Source: Posidonia oceanica (Eukaryota > Streptophyta > Magnoliopsida > Alismatales > Posidoniaceae). Taken from it: a stretch of 64,000 bases of DNA. Position 1 is the stretch's first letter; every line of letters begins with the position of its first letter. This document shows, one piece after another, positions 1 through 11,295 of this stretch. The stretch is taken from NCBI GenBank assembly GCA_037176725.1, contig JAZBRS010000013.1:5211001-5275000 (forward strand). The letters are read 5' to 3'. Made by a program: the position numbers and the translations under genes. The notes below the pieces were generated by a model. That model saw nothing but the letters and a program-made list of their open reading frames with translations, did not search any database and was not told where the DNA came from.

Positions 1-827
1 GGAAGGAAGAAGAAGAAGAAGAACTAGCACTAGAAAAGGCCTAGAAACAACAGGTGTAGCAAAGAAAAGACTCCTCCTTTGCTTCTCTTTTGGGATCAAA
101 ATTGGGTTTTCGATCTGGGTTTGTTGTTGGATGAGTTGGGCTTTGGGTTTCTTGAGATGAGAGGCTATGATGGTTTTGGAAATGGAGGAGGTTGTTAGAG
201 GAGTACTGGAGAATGAGAGCTCAAGCGAGGGGCTGCCGCAGAATCCTCTTACAGCGACAGTTGCTAAAGAAGATCGGAGAAGGTGATGTGGAAAGTGGTG
301 TGGCCCCATGTTCTTCTTCCTCGTTCCTCCTCTTCTTCTACGTTGATGGAGATGCAACGGCGGTTGTTGGAGAGGGTTGATGGCGGTTGCGTTGGTGGGG
401 TGTGACTACAGTGGTGGGGAAGAAGTGACGGTGACGGAGAGGGTTCGGCGAGAGAGAGAGAGAGGAAAGTGGAATGGTTGAGAAAATAGGATTCACATTT
501 TTAGAGGAAGAGTGGAGAGGGAGTGAGGGAGAGAGATGAGTGGAAGAGTAGATGAGTGGGAGAGAGGATTCACGTATTTAGTTTTGATTTTTTGTTATAG
601 TTATTAGGGAGAAAATCAAGGGACTGAGAATTAAGAGAAAGATGGGAATAGTAGTTGTTATTAAAGATTCTTTACTAATTTGGGTTTTTTTTTAATTTTG
701 AATTTGTAATCCATGGTGGTTTTGTTAAGGTGGTTTGTTGTTTTTAATATAACTTAGTTGATGATAGATTTAGAGATGGACGGTTAAGATATAGCCCTAT
801 CTAAGGAGATTATGAGGGAAGATGTAC
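1..827 (-). mobile_element. Non-autonomous element, 5' terminal part, continuing beyond the window
   Basis: Read on the minus strand, the end at 814-827 (GTACATCTTCCCTC) and the next 250 bases closely resemble the plus-strand sequence at 61831-62160. The two are diverged copies of one repeat at opposite ends of the window. The inner part (1-550) is rich in GA and GGA tracts and holds no recognisable protein. No transposase is visible, so this is a non-autonomous element. The class (Helentron/Micron-like, see the chain at 55431-63760) is inferred from the terminal motif and the TA-rich flank. Confidence 0.55.
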
Positions 828-849
828 GAGATATACTCCCTGTATAAAT

Positions 850-1380
850 ATATTTATGTTAATTATTTAAATATCATGGAGAGCGAATTGTTAACACACG
901 TATAAAGATATTTATGATAGTTATTCAAATTTCTAAATATTCTAAAAGTAACAAAATTATACAAAACAGTTCCCATTATTCCTTTATTGCTATATACCAA
1001 CAACACAGTAACACGATTATCCAAACAGTTCCCAATTATCCAAACAGTAACATGATTTTCTTCTCCATCTATAACTGTAATACTCGTCTCTTGATGTATT
1101 TATGGCAGTTATTTAAAAATTCAGATTTTAAGTAAAATATTTGAATGAAAATGGAATATTTAAATTGATGTAACAATTGAAATAGCATTATTTAAGGAAA
1201 AAATAACTCAAATAACATTATCTATGGAAATAAATCTATGAGCATCTGTTAACGTGACTTAATGGAGTACCACGTTAAAAATAACTACCAAAACCATCAG
1301 ATTAAGATCCAATGGTCATGTTGCATCTTCTCTCAAAATAGTTAATTTGAGGAATGATGCAATTGATCTGTTGCCTATTT
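850..1380 (+). mobile_element. 3' part of a TA-associated non-autonomous element
   Basis: The AT-rich body ends in an imperfect hairpin at 1321-1361, followed by GATCTGTTGCCTATTT. The same hairpin plus tail occurs at 9209-9270 and 60029-60090. The hairpin has decayed on its right arm (GAGGAATGATGCAA). The 5' half is missing, perhaps cut off by the neighbouring minus-strand copy. It has no coding capacity. Confidence 0.5.
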
Positions 1381-1990
1381 ATACATGTGTTAATAGTTAC
1401 CATATGTATAAATATATGTATACGTGTGTTAAATAATTACTATTTTTGACGTGGATTTAAATTAGTGCACGTTCACAGTAGGTAAATAATGTCTTTCCGT
1501 ATATAATTTTTTTTTGAATTGTAAAATGATTTTAAAATTCCTTTTCAATAACTAGATTGCTTGATATTCGGATTTTTAAATAATTGCCATTATTATCCGG
1601 AGACGTTTGTATTATTGTGCTTTATGTTGAAGTTTATTTGGTTTAGTAATATTGTTTTAGTTTAGTTTTAGTTTAGTAATACTGTTTTATGTTGAGAAGG
1701 GGGAGGAGCAACCACCTCCTTGACTGGTCTCTAGAAAAGGAGGAAATCACATTTTTGACAAGCCATAGAGAAATATGCAACTTGAAAGATTTCTCAAAAA
1801 TCAGCATCATGATCGGGTCGGAATTCTGCAACTTGAAATTTGCGACACGATCAGGTCAAAACTAATGAAAAGTAATTTTGTAACTACAATAATGAAAATT
1901 AACATTCAACAATTCAATTTAGTATTACTGATTTATCTCACAAACAGTGACACGTAACTAAATTTATTATTGAAACATATTGTTGTATCG
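1381..1990. other. AT-rich stretch without a recognised gene
   Basis: I see no supported gene. Around 1640-1690 the word TTTAGTAATA is repeated, as in the elements at 56640-57600 and 62220-62830, so this is probably more decayed element DNA. Confidence 0.5.
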
Positions 1991-3337
1991 AGAGGATGAG
2001 GAGGTGGAAGACGGTGTCAGGAGGGGGGGTTTGCTCTGTGAGAGGCGAGCGGCATATTGCAATCGGGGGTTAGGGGGTGTCTTGTAAGGAGGGATCTACG
2101 GGAGGGGACAGGGTTTGCTCTACTAGAGGCGGGTGGCAGGCGGTGCATTGCAAACAGGGTCGGTGAACGTCGAAGGCGAAGGGGGATCTAGATCTGCGGA
2201 GAAGGGAGGGGGAGATCAGTGGCATGTGCCAAGTACTCATCTAAAGCTCGAATGCACTGCCAAGACCACAAAAAAAATCCAATTCTTCAAAAAACACACG
2301 AACAAACAAAGAACAAAAGAAAAAAGAAGGAGACCACAAAGAGAGCAAGAAAAAAAGCTCCTGTCTTGGACTTTCGCAACCGCATCCCAAAGAAACCCAA
2401 ACGTCGAGAATGGGGGTCTGGCAAGAAGGGGGGTCGACGGGAGGGGAGCCTTGCGCACAAATATATCGCTATCGTCTTGAGATCTGCGGTGGAGGAGCTC
2501 GCCGCAGTGAGAGAGCTCGCCACGCTTCTACGCTCCAGACGTGCAAGCGTGGGGTCGAGGGAGTGGCGGAGGACACGATGGAGGGTTTCAACACGTGAAT
2601 CGGCTCCGACGGGTTCGGGGAAGTGTTCAATGGGTCCCTCCTAGACAAGTCCGATGTCGTCGTGAAGTGTATCGGAAACTTAGGTATACAAGGGAAGAAG
2701 GAGTTCTGCACATAGATCGCTGTCATCGGCAAAATCCACCACATCAACCTTGTCAAACTCCACAGCTTTTGCACATAAGGCTCCCGCCGCCTCCTCGTAT
2801 ACAAGTTCTTGAACCACGGCTCTCTCAACCGATAGTTGTTCGATGCATCGGGGAGGCTGGTGTTGGAGTGGCAGAAACGAGTCGACATCACTGATGGATC
2901 AGCCCACGGGCTTGCGTACCTCTATAGTGGCTACGAGAATAGGATCATCCACTGCGGTGGGGGCACGACGATTGTAACTGCAGGGGGGACTAGCGACTGC
3001 TCCGGATCTACGCGCAGAGGGAGGGGAGCAACTGCTTGTAGTGCTTCTCATCAATGTAGCAACTGCAACCACAGGGGAGAAGTGACTGCTCTAGATCTAC
3101 AGGGGCGGGGGTGGATGCATAGGGAGTGTGTGTCGAACGTCGATTTAGGAGGGGGGTTTGGATTTGATTGTGTGCAAATTTTGTGGGTCATAATTTATGG
3201 TAATTATGAATTTTGAAATTCAAATTCAATACCATGCTGGTTTTTGTAAACCGGTTTTTGGTTTTGCTTATAATATGAGTAATTTGATGAATGGTAGGAT
3301 TGTATCTTATCTAGGGAGGAGTTAAGGGAGGGTGTAA
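1990..3337 (-). mobile_element. Non-autonomous element carrying a kinase gene fragment
   Basis: The right end read on the minus strand (TTACACCCTCCCTTAAC, then CTAGATAAGATAC) resembles the 5' terminal sequence of the element at 61831 and abuts a (TA)n tract at 3337-3348. The interior is GC-rich, unlike its neighbours, and contains a diverged tandem pair near 2027-2160 (TTTGCTCT...AGGCG...GCA) and the kinase fragment annotated below. The left boundary is uncertain. A GC-rich gene piece inside an AT-rich element suggests captured host sequence (inference). Confidence 0.45.
2599..2988 (+). pseudogene. Receptor-like kinase catalytic-domain fragment (captured)
   Basis: The plus-strand frame starting at 2599 reads IGSDGFGEVFNGSL, a glycine-rich loop. 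It continues through VVVKCIG (the ATP-binding lysine), then KKEFCT-stop-IAVIGKIHHINLVKL, a stop after HSFCT, RLLVYKFLNHGSL, a third stop, LEWQKRVDI, GLAYLYSG and IIHC. These are subdomains I to about VIb of a plant receptor-like kinase. The wording is most like G-type lectin S-receptor-like kinases. The reading breaks off at IIHC, just where the catalytic HxD loop should begin, so no active kinase is encoded. In-frame stops (for example TAG where Glu is expected) show decay. I infer a trapped gene fragment because it lies inside a repeat element. Confidence 0.75.
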
Positions 3338-3348
3338 TATATATATAT

Positions 3349-5945
3349 TGTAGACACTCCGTTTTGGCAACTGTTCGTTGGTAGATCTCTCTAGAGGCTT
3401 GCTCGGATTGTGGCATGGCGAACCCCAACCTAAACCCCAACCCAAACCCTAATCCTAAACCCTAATCCAAACCCCAATCCCAAACCCTAATCCTAAACCC
3501 TAATCCAAACCCCAACCTAAACCCTAATCCCAAACCCTAATCCAAACCCTAATCCAAACCCCAACCCAAAACCCTCCAAACTTACCCAAAACCTTCACAC
3601 CACTAGCCTCCATAACCCAAAGCCCATTAGCGGCCCAAACTATAGGAGAATGGGCCTGGATTTCACTGCAGCAGACCCTGTCCAGTTCTGTCGCCCGTCC
3701 CAGCGGTGACTAGTGCTATCACCTATCCCAGAGGCGATGTGCGTTGTCGCCATGTTGAGAGGCGACTCAGGTCCTGTTTGAACTCCCGTGCGCGCGACCT
3801 GTCATCACCTCTCCACCGCCACTGGCCACTTACTACCCATCACCTCCGGCACTTACTACCGCCACTCACCGTCACCTCCCTGACAGGAGGAAGACTTCCG
3901 TGACCGCATGCCACCCTGCACCACTTACTCATCGTCCCCTCCAACCTAACGACAACCTCTGCCACCTGACAGACCTCGCCGAACAAAACCGGCGAATCCA
4001 ACACCTTTCCCGACACCACACCCAATTCCCAGAGCCACCGACCCCCAGAGCGATCTAGAATCTTCCCTTGTGCGAGAGCGAACCTTCTCCGAGCATCCCG
4101 TGCCTCGTTCTGTCCTTCCCACTTGCTGCCTTCTGAGTTCGTCGCCGTTTGGTCTCGTCGGCGCTGGAGAAGACAGCCACCTCCCACTCAAGTAACCTCT
4201 CCCCTTCCACTTGGTTTTGTTCCTTGAAGGAGGAGGATCGTTCCTGTGTGTTTTCTCGCATTTTTGGCATTTATTTCCGTTATTTCCACTTCACCTTTCT
4301 CGGCTAAGGCGACGTCCGCTGCCCGTGTGAGGCCGTCCGGCCGTTGAACACGTGGCACAAACCGTCCCAGAGCTCACCTACACCCCACCTTACATGCCGG
4401 ACTCGTCTGGGTTCTCTCTTAGCCTCCTTCGTGCTCCAGGGAAGCCCACAAGCTCGCCGCCGTCGACACGGCCGGCGACGCTTGCAGACTTCGGCACGGC
4501 GGGGAGCCCTCGGGGAAGCTCAGATGATCCATTTTCCACTCCCATTAGCTTCGCTGGACTGCCACCTTCCCTCCCTGCCACTTGCCTACGTCCCAGGTGC
4601 CCCTCCGTGCACTCCCGGCCTCCCTCGTGGCCGGACAACACGCGTGGCCAGCCGGTGGTCGACGGCGAGAAGGCGGTTGAGGGCACCCAGATGCTCGTTT
4701 TCATTTCTATTTGTTTCCTCGGCCTCGTCCCGACTCCCCCAAGCTTCCGGTGAGTCGTGCGTAAGCCCTGGAGCTCCCCGGCCTCCTCCATGGCTGGAGT
4801 CCTCGACTGCCGGCGAGGAAACCCATTAGGTGGGGGGAGAGATCCAAAGGTTCGTTTTTTATTTTGAATGCATGTGTGTGTTCCTGGGAACGCCATCAAG
4901 CTTCCCCGATCATCGTTTGATTTTTAGCATCGCCAGCGACGTGGGATTTGGTGATGAACTCTGGCCAGTGGACTGCCAGTCGCGTCGCCTGTTGTAGCGG
5001 CGACTCGACTATACTTCTAGCAGTCCCCAAGCCGGACTTTGCGTCAGTGTATCTCGTGTCCCAGGCACCCTTTTTGCATGATTTTTGCATGGTTGTATTC
5101 CTTGATATGCCGTCTATCTCTGTGAATGTCTACTTGTATGTTTTACGACCATTTGCATGGTTTGATCGGCCGGCGAAGTCCGCTGTCTGGCTTGCCTGAA
5201 GCAGCTTCGACCGTTAGTCGGAGCGGCGACATGTGCCGTCGTCGCGCATAACGGCGACGCGTGTTATCGCCGTTCTGAGGAGCAACTGTGCCTTTGCGTC
5301 ACATACCGGCGACGTGCACTATCGCCGTGGTGACCGGCGACTCAGGTCAAGGTTCAGATAGTGGACTGAACCCCCTTGTTTGCCGCCTTGTTCTTGACTC
5401 GCCTTGTTTTGGTTTTGTTTCCCTGCTTTGTTTATCATCATATAATGGTATTTTAACTTTAATTAGTCATTTTGGCATGGTTTTACTATGCTTTGCATGG
5501 TTTATAAATGCATGTTGCATACCGCCTCGGGCGAACATAAACGAGCATTATACACCAACATTAGCCACACAAGAGCGGATTGGCCAAGAAAGACCGACTT
5601 CCTCGGGCATGTTGGGGGTGCCTAACACCTTCCTCGCACGTAACAGGAGTCCTTACCCTTTCTCTGGACCGCATTGACCTTGTGTCATATACATTTGGAT
5701 TGGATTGGCATATTTTTAAACTGCACGAGTTTTCCTGCATGTTTTTATATACGGTTTTCCTAGTCTTCCGGTTTTTTAATAGATTAGGTGGTGACTCTAT
5801 GTCTTTTCTTTGTTTTTCCTTGCATTCTTCGCCTTTTCCGGTATTTTCGAGTCGAGTGCCCTTCCTCGGATTCACCATTGACCGTGACCTCTCACCGGCT
5901 GACGCGCGCGAGCTTTGGCAGCGTGCGACCGCGATATGGAACGAT

Positions 5946-5949
<4 letters not shown>
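3349..5949 (+). mobile_element. Solo LTR E, Tat/Ogre-like Ty3/gypsy
   Basis: It starts TGTAGACACTCC, ends GATCACA, and is flanked by TATAT on both sides. That duplication is not decisive because the insertion lies in a TA microsatellite. The 3' third contains the block GGGGGTGCCTAACACC (about 5613) and a TGGTGACTCT word at 5789-5798, both shared with the LTRs at 14673, 24337 and 27911. No internal domain follows, so it is a solo LTR left by LTR-LTR recombination. Its U3-like part carries degenerate telomere-like repeats (3421-3590) and many GGCGAC/GTCGCC words. ORFs inside are chance. Confidence 0.8.
3421..3590 (+). repeat. Degenerate telomere-like repeats inside an LTR
   Basis: About 170 bases are built from AAACCCTAATCC, AACCCCAACC and AAACCCCAATCC variants of the plant telomere unit CCCTAAA. 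The tract starts about 70 bases into the LTR. The related LTR at 27911 has a more decayed version at about 27990-28090 (CCTAAGCC variants). This is an LTR component, not a telomere. Confidence 0.8.

Positions 5950-5992
<43 letters not shown>
5950..5992. repeat. (TA)n microsatellite
   Basis: A pure TA run of about 43 bases. Together with 3337-3348 it formed one tract before LTR E was inserted. It separates two non-autonomous elements whose 5' ends face it from both sides (minus strand to the left, plus strand to the right). Confidence 0.9.
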
Positions 5993-5994
<2 letters not shown>

Positions 5995-6568
5995 CATCTT
6001 CCCTCAATGGACCCTCTTAGATCAGAACAATCTTGACCATCCATCCAAAAAAACCATTTATACCCAAACCAAAGCCACCACTCTTTTATTAGTATTTTTA
6101 AATATTGAATTACACAATTCCTGCGACAATCATTCAATCACATTAACCCATCCCGTAACAACCACCAGCAACAAAAATGAAACCAAAATCACTTTGGATT
6201 TCCTCTCAGAACCCTCCCATTTTCTCTCGTCACGATTTGCATCGTCAACGTGACGCCACCTCCTTTCTCCCTTCTTCCAATGCAGCCTCCTCGAGCAACC
6301 AAGTCTCATCTTGGACCCCATCGTCCTTCCCTACTCCCCGCTCCGCTGTCCTCAACCTACGCCCCTCTCCGCCGTCCTCATCTAAGCCCCGCTCCGCCGT
6401 CCTCTCCTACGCCCTGCTACAATTGAAAATGACTGGTATCTCAGCACTGTATCGTATTTCGGTTAGTCATTATGATTTATTTGGGGTTTTTTCAAGGGAA
6501 ATAAAGTTCCGGCACCCGATTGAAGGACACGTCGTAGGCCAGAAATGATTTCGTATTGTTACACAGAA

Positions 6569-6690
6569 TGGACAAGGAAGACCTGTTCAACCTCGAATTG
6601 ACACAAGAAATGTCTACCCGAGGCGAGTGCTCTACACCAGCTAAGAACAAAAGGGGTAACGTCAATCAAAAAACCCCTACAAAGTGAAGG
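6569..6690 (+). pseudogene. Exon-like fragment, unknown product
   Basis: A reading MDKEDLFNLELTQEMSTRG starts at 6569, just after TTGTTACACAG, which resembles a splice acceptor. It runs about 40 codons to a stop. It lies about 0.65 kb upstream of the Ulp1-like remnant inside the same element, so it may be an upstream exon of the same captured gene. I do not recognise the sequence. Confidence 0.35.
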
Positions 6691-7319
6691 AAGGAGGATG
6701 ACGTCCCTACATCCTCAACTCGAACAAATCCAGAAAAAAGTGAAAAGAATACTAAATTCTATTCAGATTTTCTTTGTTAATCTTTTGTCATATGGTTCTA
6801 TAATCGATTTTGTGATATCTACTCAAACTAGAGCCTGAACTTGAAAAAACTGATATGCCATGTTGGACGAGATGCCCTTCCACGAAGAGTATGTGAAATT
6901 CAAATTCTTCGTTTTACTATTTCAGTTCTGTTTTACAGTCTTCGTAATACTACTTTAGTATACTATCAATTTAGATACTCTTTCAATTTTATTGCATTTG
7001 TGATACTATTTTATTATACTTTTAGTTTTACTATTACATTATTTGTGATGCTGTTGTAATATGGTATCAATTTTGATACTAATTCAGTTATATTGCATTC
7101 ATGATATTGTTGTGTTATGCTTTTAGTTTTACCATTGCATTATCTGAGATTCTGTTGTACTATGCTTTCAATTGTGATACTTATTCAATTTTATTGCATT
7201 CGTGATATTGTTGTATTATTGTTTAGTTTTACTGTTTCAAATTTGTGATAACTATTTCAGTTGAAGTGATGTGTATCTGCTGTCATCATTTACATAATAA
7301 TTATGTTTGCTATCTCCAT

Positions 7320-7631
7320 CCACAAAGTGATTGGCTTGCACTCTACTTCTCAAAGAAGGGTTTAGTAGAAGACATGGTCAACTGGGATTAAGTTGTTGTA
7401 AAAGAATTTCCTCAGTAAGACAAAACTTCTGTTGACTGTGGCGTTTACTTGATGAAAACCATTGAAAATGTAGCCTTGGGAAACAGTATCACTTTCACAA
7501 ATAAAGACATCAATAGATTCAAGGCTGAAATTGCAAGCCAGAAACTCCGAAGATCAACATTTGAAGACAATGCTTTCAAGTTCCCATCACTTCCAAAATG
7601 TGAGGAAGGTGGACCAATTATTATTAATTGA
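7320..7631 (+). pseudogene. Ulp1/SENP-like cysteine protease C-terminal fragment
   Basis: The frame at 7428-7631 reads DKTSVDCGVYLMKTIENVAL and continues to a stop after GGPIIIN. The signature is DCGVY with its catalytic cysteine, near the C-terminus of C48 (Ulp1) SUMO-protease-like domains. Upstream, DWLALYFSKKGLVEDMVNWD is readable from 7329, broken by stops (7388-7390, and one before DKTS). The catalytic His and Asp region is not clearly preserved. Ulp1-like domains are common passengers of plant transposons, so this may be transposon-borne rather than a host gene. It is non-functional as it stands. Confidence 0.6.
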
Positions 7632-9208
7632 TGAATACTACTTGTATTGTAATTCTTTTGAAACTTCAAACTTTCAATTTTCTTTGTATATTTGATACTT
7701 AACTGACTCATTCTAAGCTTGTTTGCAAATTTGGAAATTACAGTTTAGTTTAGTTAAGCTCAATTAAGTTCAGTTCATATTTATATCAGTTGTCTACAGT
7801 TCATTCCAGTTCAGTTAGCTTTCAATTAACGTAGTTATGTTATTCTTGAGTATTTGGCTATCTATGTGCCATGTCAGCTATTGAGATTATTAAGCTCAGT
7901 TTAGCTGTGTATATATGTGTAATCCTTTGCTGATAAAGTAATGAATATTACTCTTACATTCTACATATCAGTTCCTTACTCCTTTATAAAGCATCTGGTT
8001 ACATAAAATAGTATTACTTTTTGGAAAAAATGGTGTTACCAATGATGTGCTAATACAAATCTCAACTTGGTTACATATGTGGTGGCACAAGCAAACACGA
8101 GGCAATGTTTCCCATTAATCGATTTGAAAAAAGACTAGTTGCATAAAACATTATTACTAATTTGAAACTACATACGTCTCTATGCATAAATTAAAATATC
8201 GTAATGCTTGAATGTAAACAATATTACTAAACGAAAACAATTAATATTTTGTAATACTAAACACAGCACTCCTAAACACAGAGGAACATATGTACGTATG
8301 CAATATAAGATGTTTAGAAAATATGTTGAATGTTATGACGAAAATAAAACTCAAACTTGAAAAAATTGAAAACAGTTTATCGAAAAATTGAAGAAGATTT
8401 CCAGCGAAAGTCTTGGAAGACACCAATGAAAAACCAAAAATCGAATTTTCTTCAATGCAACCAAGTGGGTAACTCACGTCTGAAGTTAATAATCGCATTT
8501 GTATGAATATACGAATATAATGAAAAAATTTTAAATGAAATAGTTACCATAAAAACGACTCAAACACGTGAAAGGAAATATGTTAAAACACGTTTCTTAA
8601 TATTTTTGCTATTAATTTAAAAATCCGAATATAAAGGACTCTTTCAAATCAAAATGAAAATATCAAAATTATAACAAACTGTTAATACATGTATGAAAGA
8701 TATTTTGGGTAGATATTTGAAATCTTGAATATTTAAATAGTTTATTTATGGTAATGTATTAACAAATTGCTATGACATAAAATAGACTTTGATAATATAT
8801 TTTTGGAACAGATTTCAAATTCAAAATAATAAAATATTTTATCCATGGAAATAAATCAATAAACAGTGATTAATGTGGCTTAATGGAGTACCATGTCATA
8901 AATAGGAAATAAAAAGATAGGAAATTTTAAAAGAATCAAAACAGTTACCATAAAATAAGCATATGTTAACGTGGTGGGAATTTTGGAGAAACATGTAATT
9001 GATATTTTATCTATGAAAATAAATCAATGAGCATCTGTTAATATGACTTAATGGAGTACCACATCAAAAATAACTACCATAAACACCATACCTTACACGT
9101 CATCCAAATCTTCTTCAAATATTATAATTTAAAAAAAAAAGGCAAAACCACTATAGCCAAAACGATGATTTTATACCAAAACCATCATATCAATATTTAA
9201 TGGCCATG

Positions 9209-9250
9209 TTGCATCTTCCCTCAAAATAGTTAATTTGAGGGAAGATGCAA
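9209..9250. repeat. Perfect 17-bp hairpin at element 3' end
   Basis: TTGCATCTTCCCTCAAA (9209-9225) pairs exactly with its reverse complement at 9234-9250 around an 8-base loop. The same hairpin, more decayed, lies at 1321-1361, 58462-58500 and 60029-60076. It marks the 3' subterminal region of the TA-associated elements. Confidence 0.9.
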
Positions 9251-9280
9251 CTAATCTGTTGCCTATATGTGTGTGTGGTT

Positions 9281-10680
9281 TAGTGGCGGAGCCAAGAATT
9301 AAACAAAGGGAGGGTGGTACTTTACATTATATACAATTACTAAATATAATAAAAACTTATTAAAAAAATAAGAATGATTTTTAAAAACAACAAGTGCCAT
9401 TCTTTGTCTTTTTCTATAAAGTACTCAAAAATATATCCAATAAGACATGGATATTTACAAAAAAATAATTTAAGTATTCATGAAGTACCCAAAAATACAT
9501 TCAATTGTTAGAAAACATAGATATTTACAAAAGCAAACCCAAAAAGAAAATTTAGTCTTTGATAAAATATCTAAAAATATATCCATATGTTAGAAACATG
9601 GATATTTACAAAAAATAAAAATCATAAATTTAACTAACTTCGGTCTTCATCGAAGTTGAGCCCTTCGCTTTATCACATCAGTGAAATCTTCAATAAATGT
9701 AGAAGGATATAAAACCATAAATCTTAACTAACTTCTTGGCAATTTCTTTTTCAATATAAACAACCAAGCAATCAGTAAGAAACATATCTTCCAATTTTTT
9801 CATTAGAAGTTCATAAAAATTCAAATCAATCCAATGGTAAAAGTAGGTGTAAATATGAACAATACGTGAAATTAGTCCATTGAAGTATTGAACTGGGTCT
9901 GGAAGGGTTGGGAAGAAGCATAAGATAGTTGTACCGTCTCCCCGCTCCAGCTTTGTAAGAGAGAATGCCGATGATGATGAGTACGCGCTGCAGTGGGCCA
10001 CAATTAAACGGCTGTCGACATATAACCGGTTGAAATGCAAGGGAACAAAATTCCCTCTCTGATGCCCAATCTGGTGGTGAAACCAACATTGAGCTGTTCA
10101 AAATATCCAATTCTTTTACGAAAAACAAAACAAGGGAGCAATCACGAATTCTCAATATCTAACCCATCTACAAAAATTTCAATTACTTCCTAGAAAAATC
10201 TTGTTTGAATCCAAAAAAGGGAAAGCAAGGAAAAGTGTTCCTTGCCGAAAACAAGGAAATCGGAAAAGTGTTCATTGCCAATTTGAAAACGGTAGAAAAA
10301 GGTTAGGAGTTTACCAACGCCAACAGCGATGGCGAGATCCGGGCGGAGATCAGGGGCGGAGGTAGGGGGACGGTCGGATGGGCCGACGGGCTTGCTGTTT
10401 GGAGAAGGTGGAGGGACAGCTAGACGAGGTGGCTATTAAGATCACCGTACTGTCTCCAACTCTCCATACTCCGTAGCTTGAGCCGACGGCTAGATGAGGT
10501 GGCTCCATGGGCAGTGGGTCAGTTTGGTGTTTGGGGCGGGTGGGTGGCGCATAATAGTCTTAAAGTTTTAAAAAATTTCTTAAGGATGGATAATTTACAT
10601 TATTTTTCAACTTTTACACTTCATCAATAAACGCATATAACAGGATTTTTTTGAAATAAGGAGGACAGTACCTCCGCCAT
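9281..10680. mobile_element. Short-TIR element carrying an ABC transporter exon piece
   Basis: The left end is GTGGCGGAGCCAAG and the right end (minus strand) is ATGGCGGAGGTAC, sharing TGGCGGAG as a short terminal inverted repeat. Target duplication is unclear: flanks GTGGTTTAG and TTGGTATGG match at 6 of 9 positions. The interior has three diverged copies of a repeat containing GATATTTACAAAA (about 9446, 9519, 9598) and the PDR-like fragment. There is no transposase, so this is a non-autonomous DNA element of undetermined superfamily. Confidence 0.45.
9907..10062 (+). pseudogene. PDR-type (ABCG) transporter N-terminal exon fragment
   Basis: The frame ending at 10062 reads SPRSSFVRENADDDEYALQW, then ATIKRLSTYNRLK. 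This is the N-terminal signature of plant full-size ABCG (pleiotropic drug resistance) transporters, where an acidic DDEEAL run precedes a W-A-A/T-I-x-x-L-P-T-Y-x-R-L motif. A stop follows 11 codons after YNRLK. No nucleotide-binding or membrane domain follows. The fragment lies inside a short-TIR element, which suggests gene-fragment capture (inference). A minus-strand ORF over the same bases is a shadow. Confidence 0.7.
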
Positions 10681-10809
10681 TGGTATGGTTCTTACTCATA
10701 TTCGTACAGATGTACACACTATGTATGTCATTTTTCAAATAGTCTTGATCTGTATGAGAAATGTAATGCAACAAAAGTACATCCTTTCTTGCACGTGGAA
10801 CGCATAGCT

Positions 10810-11295
10810 CCTCTTTGGATGTAAAATAAGAAAAATAGGAATAAGTGGAAAATGGTATTGGTATTCTGATAGTATTGCTATTCAGTTTGGAAGTGATTTT
10901 CTTTTAAAGATGAATAAGTGTGTATAGGGAGATATTCTGGTTTAGATGAAAAGTGGAATAAATATCAGAATAAATGTTGGAATAAGTGGAGAACATATAA
11001 CTTAATAATAATCAACTTGATTATTAAGATATATATCTAATTTAAAATATGTATACATCATATTATATATGTATTAATTTTTAAACTAAAAATAAACACA
11101 CCGTATACATACATGTATCAGAATAACTTTGCGGAATAACTTTATTCTACCCTTTCTATTGGAATAGTTATTCTCGAATAAGTAAATCAGAATAAGAATT
11201 ACTATTCCGCATTTATTCCACTCTTTGACTTGCCAAATAGAATTATAATTCCAATTCTGGCTTTATTCCTGACTTTATCCAGGTTCCAAACAGGG
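10810..11295. mobile_element. hAT-like MITE
   Basis: The element is 486 bp, with ends CCTCTTTGG and CCAAACAGGG and long subterminal inverted similarity built on GGAATAAG/CTTATTCC words. The flanks GCATAGCT and GCATAACG match at 6 of 8 positions, consistent with a decayed 8-bp hAT target duplication. It has no coding capacity. Confidence 0.7.

Larger units (their letters stand above)
5991..9270 (+). mobile_element. TA-associated non-autonomous element with Ulp1 fragment
   Basis: The 5' end is TTGCATCTTCCCTCAA (5992-6007), directly after a TA tract. The 3' end has a perfect 17-bp hairpin (9209-9225 with 9234-9250, loop ATAGTTAA) whose right arm is the inverted repeat of the 5' end, then a tail of about 20 bases ending GTTGCCTATATG. 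One inverted repeat at the very 5' end with a partner just inside the 3' end, next to simple repeats, recalls Helentron/Micron-type elements. I infer that class; no Rep-helicase is present. The middle is AT-rich with repeated TGATACT/TTTTACT words and a Ulp1-like remnant. Confidence 0.6.

Noticed and set aside
2133..2644. ORFs of 115 and 141 codons upstream of the kinase fragment
   Set aside because: Overlapping in different frames, Lys/Arg-rich by composition, no recognised domain.
3421..3590. A chromosome end
   Set aside because: The repeats are degenerate and sit inside a bounded LTR with ordinary sequence on both sides.
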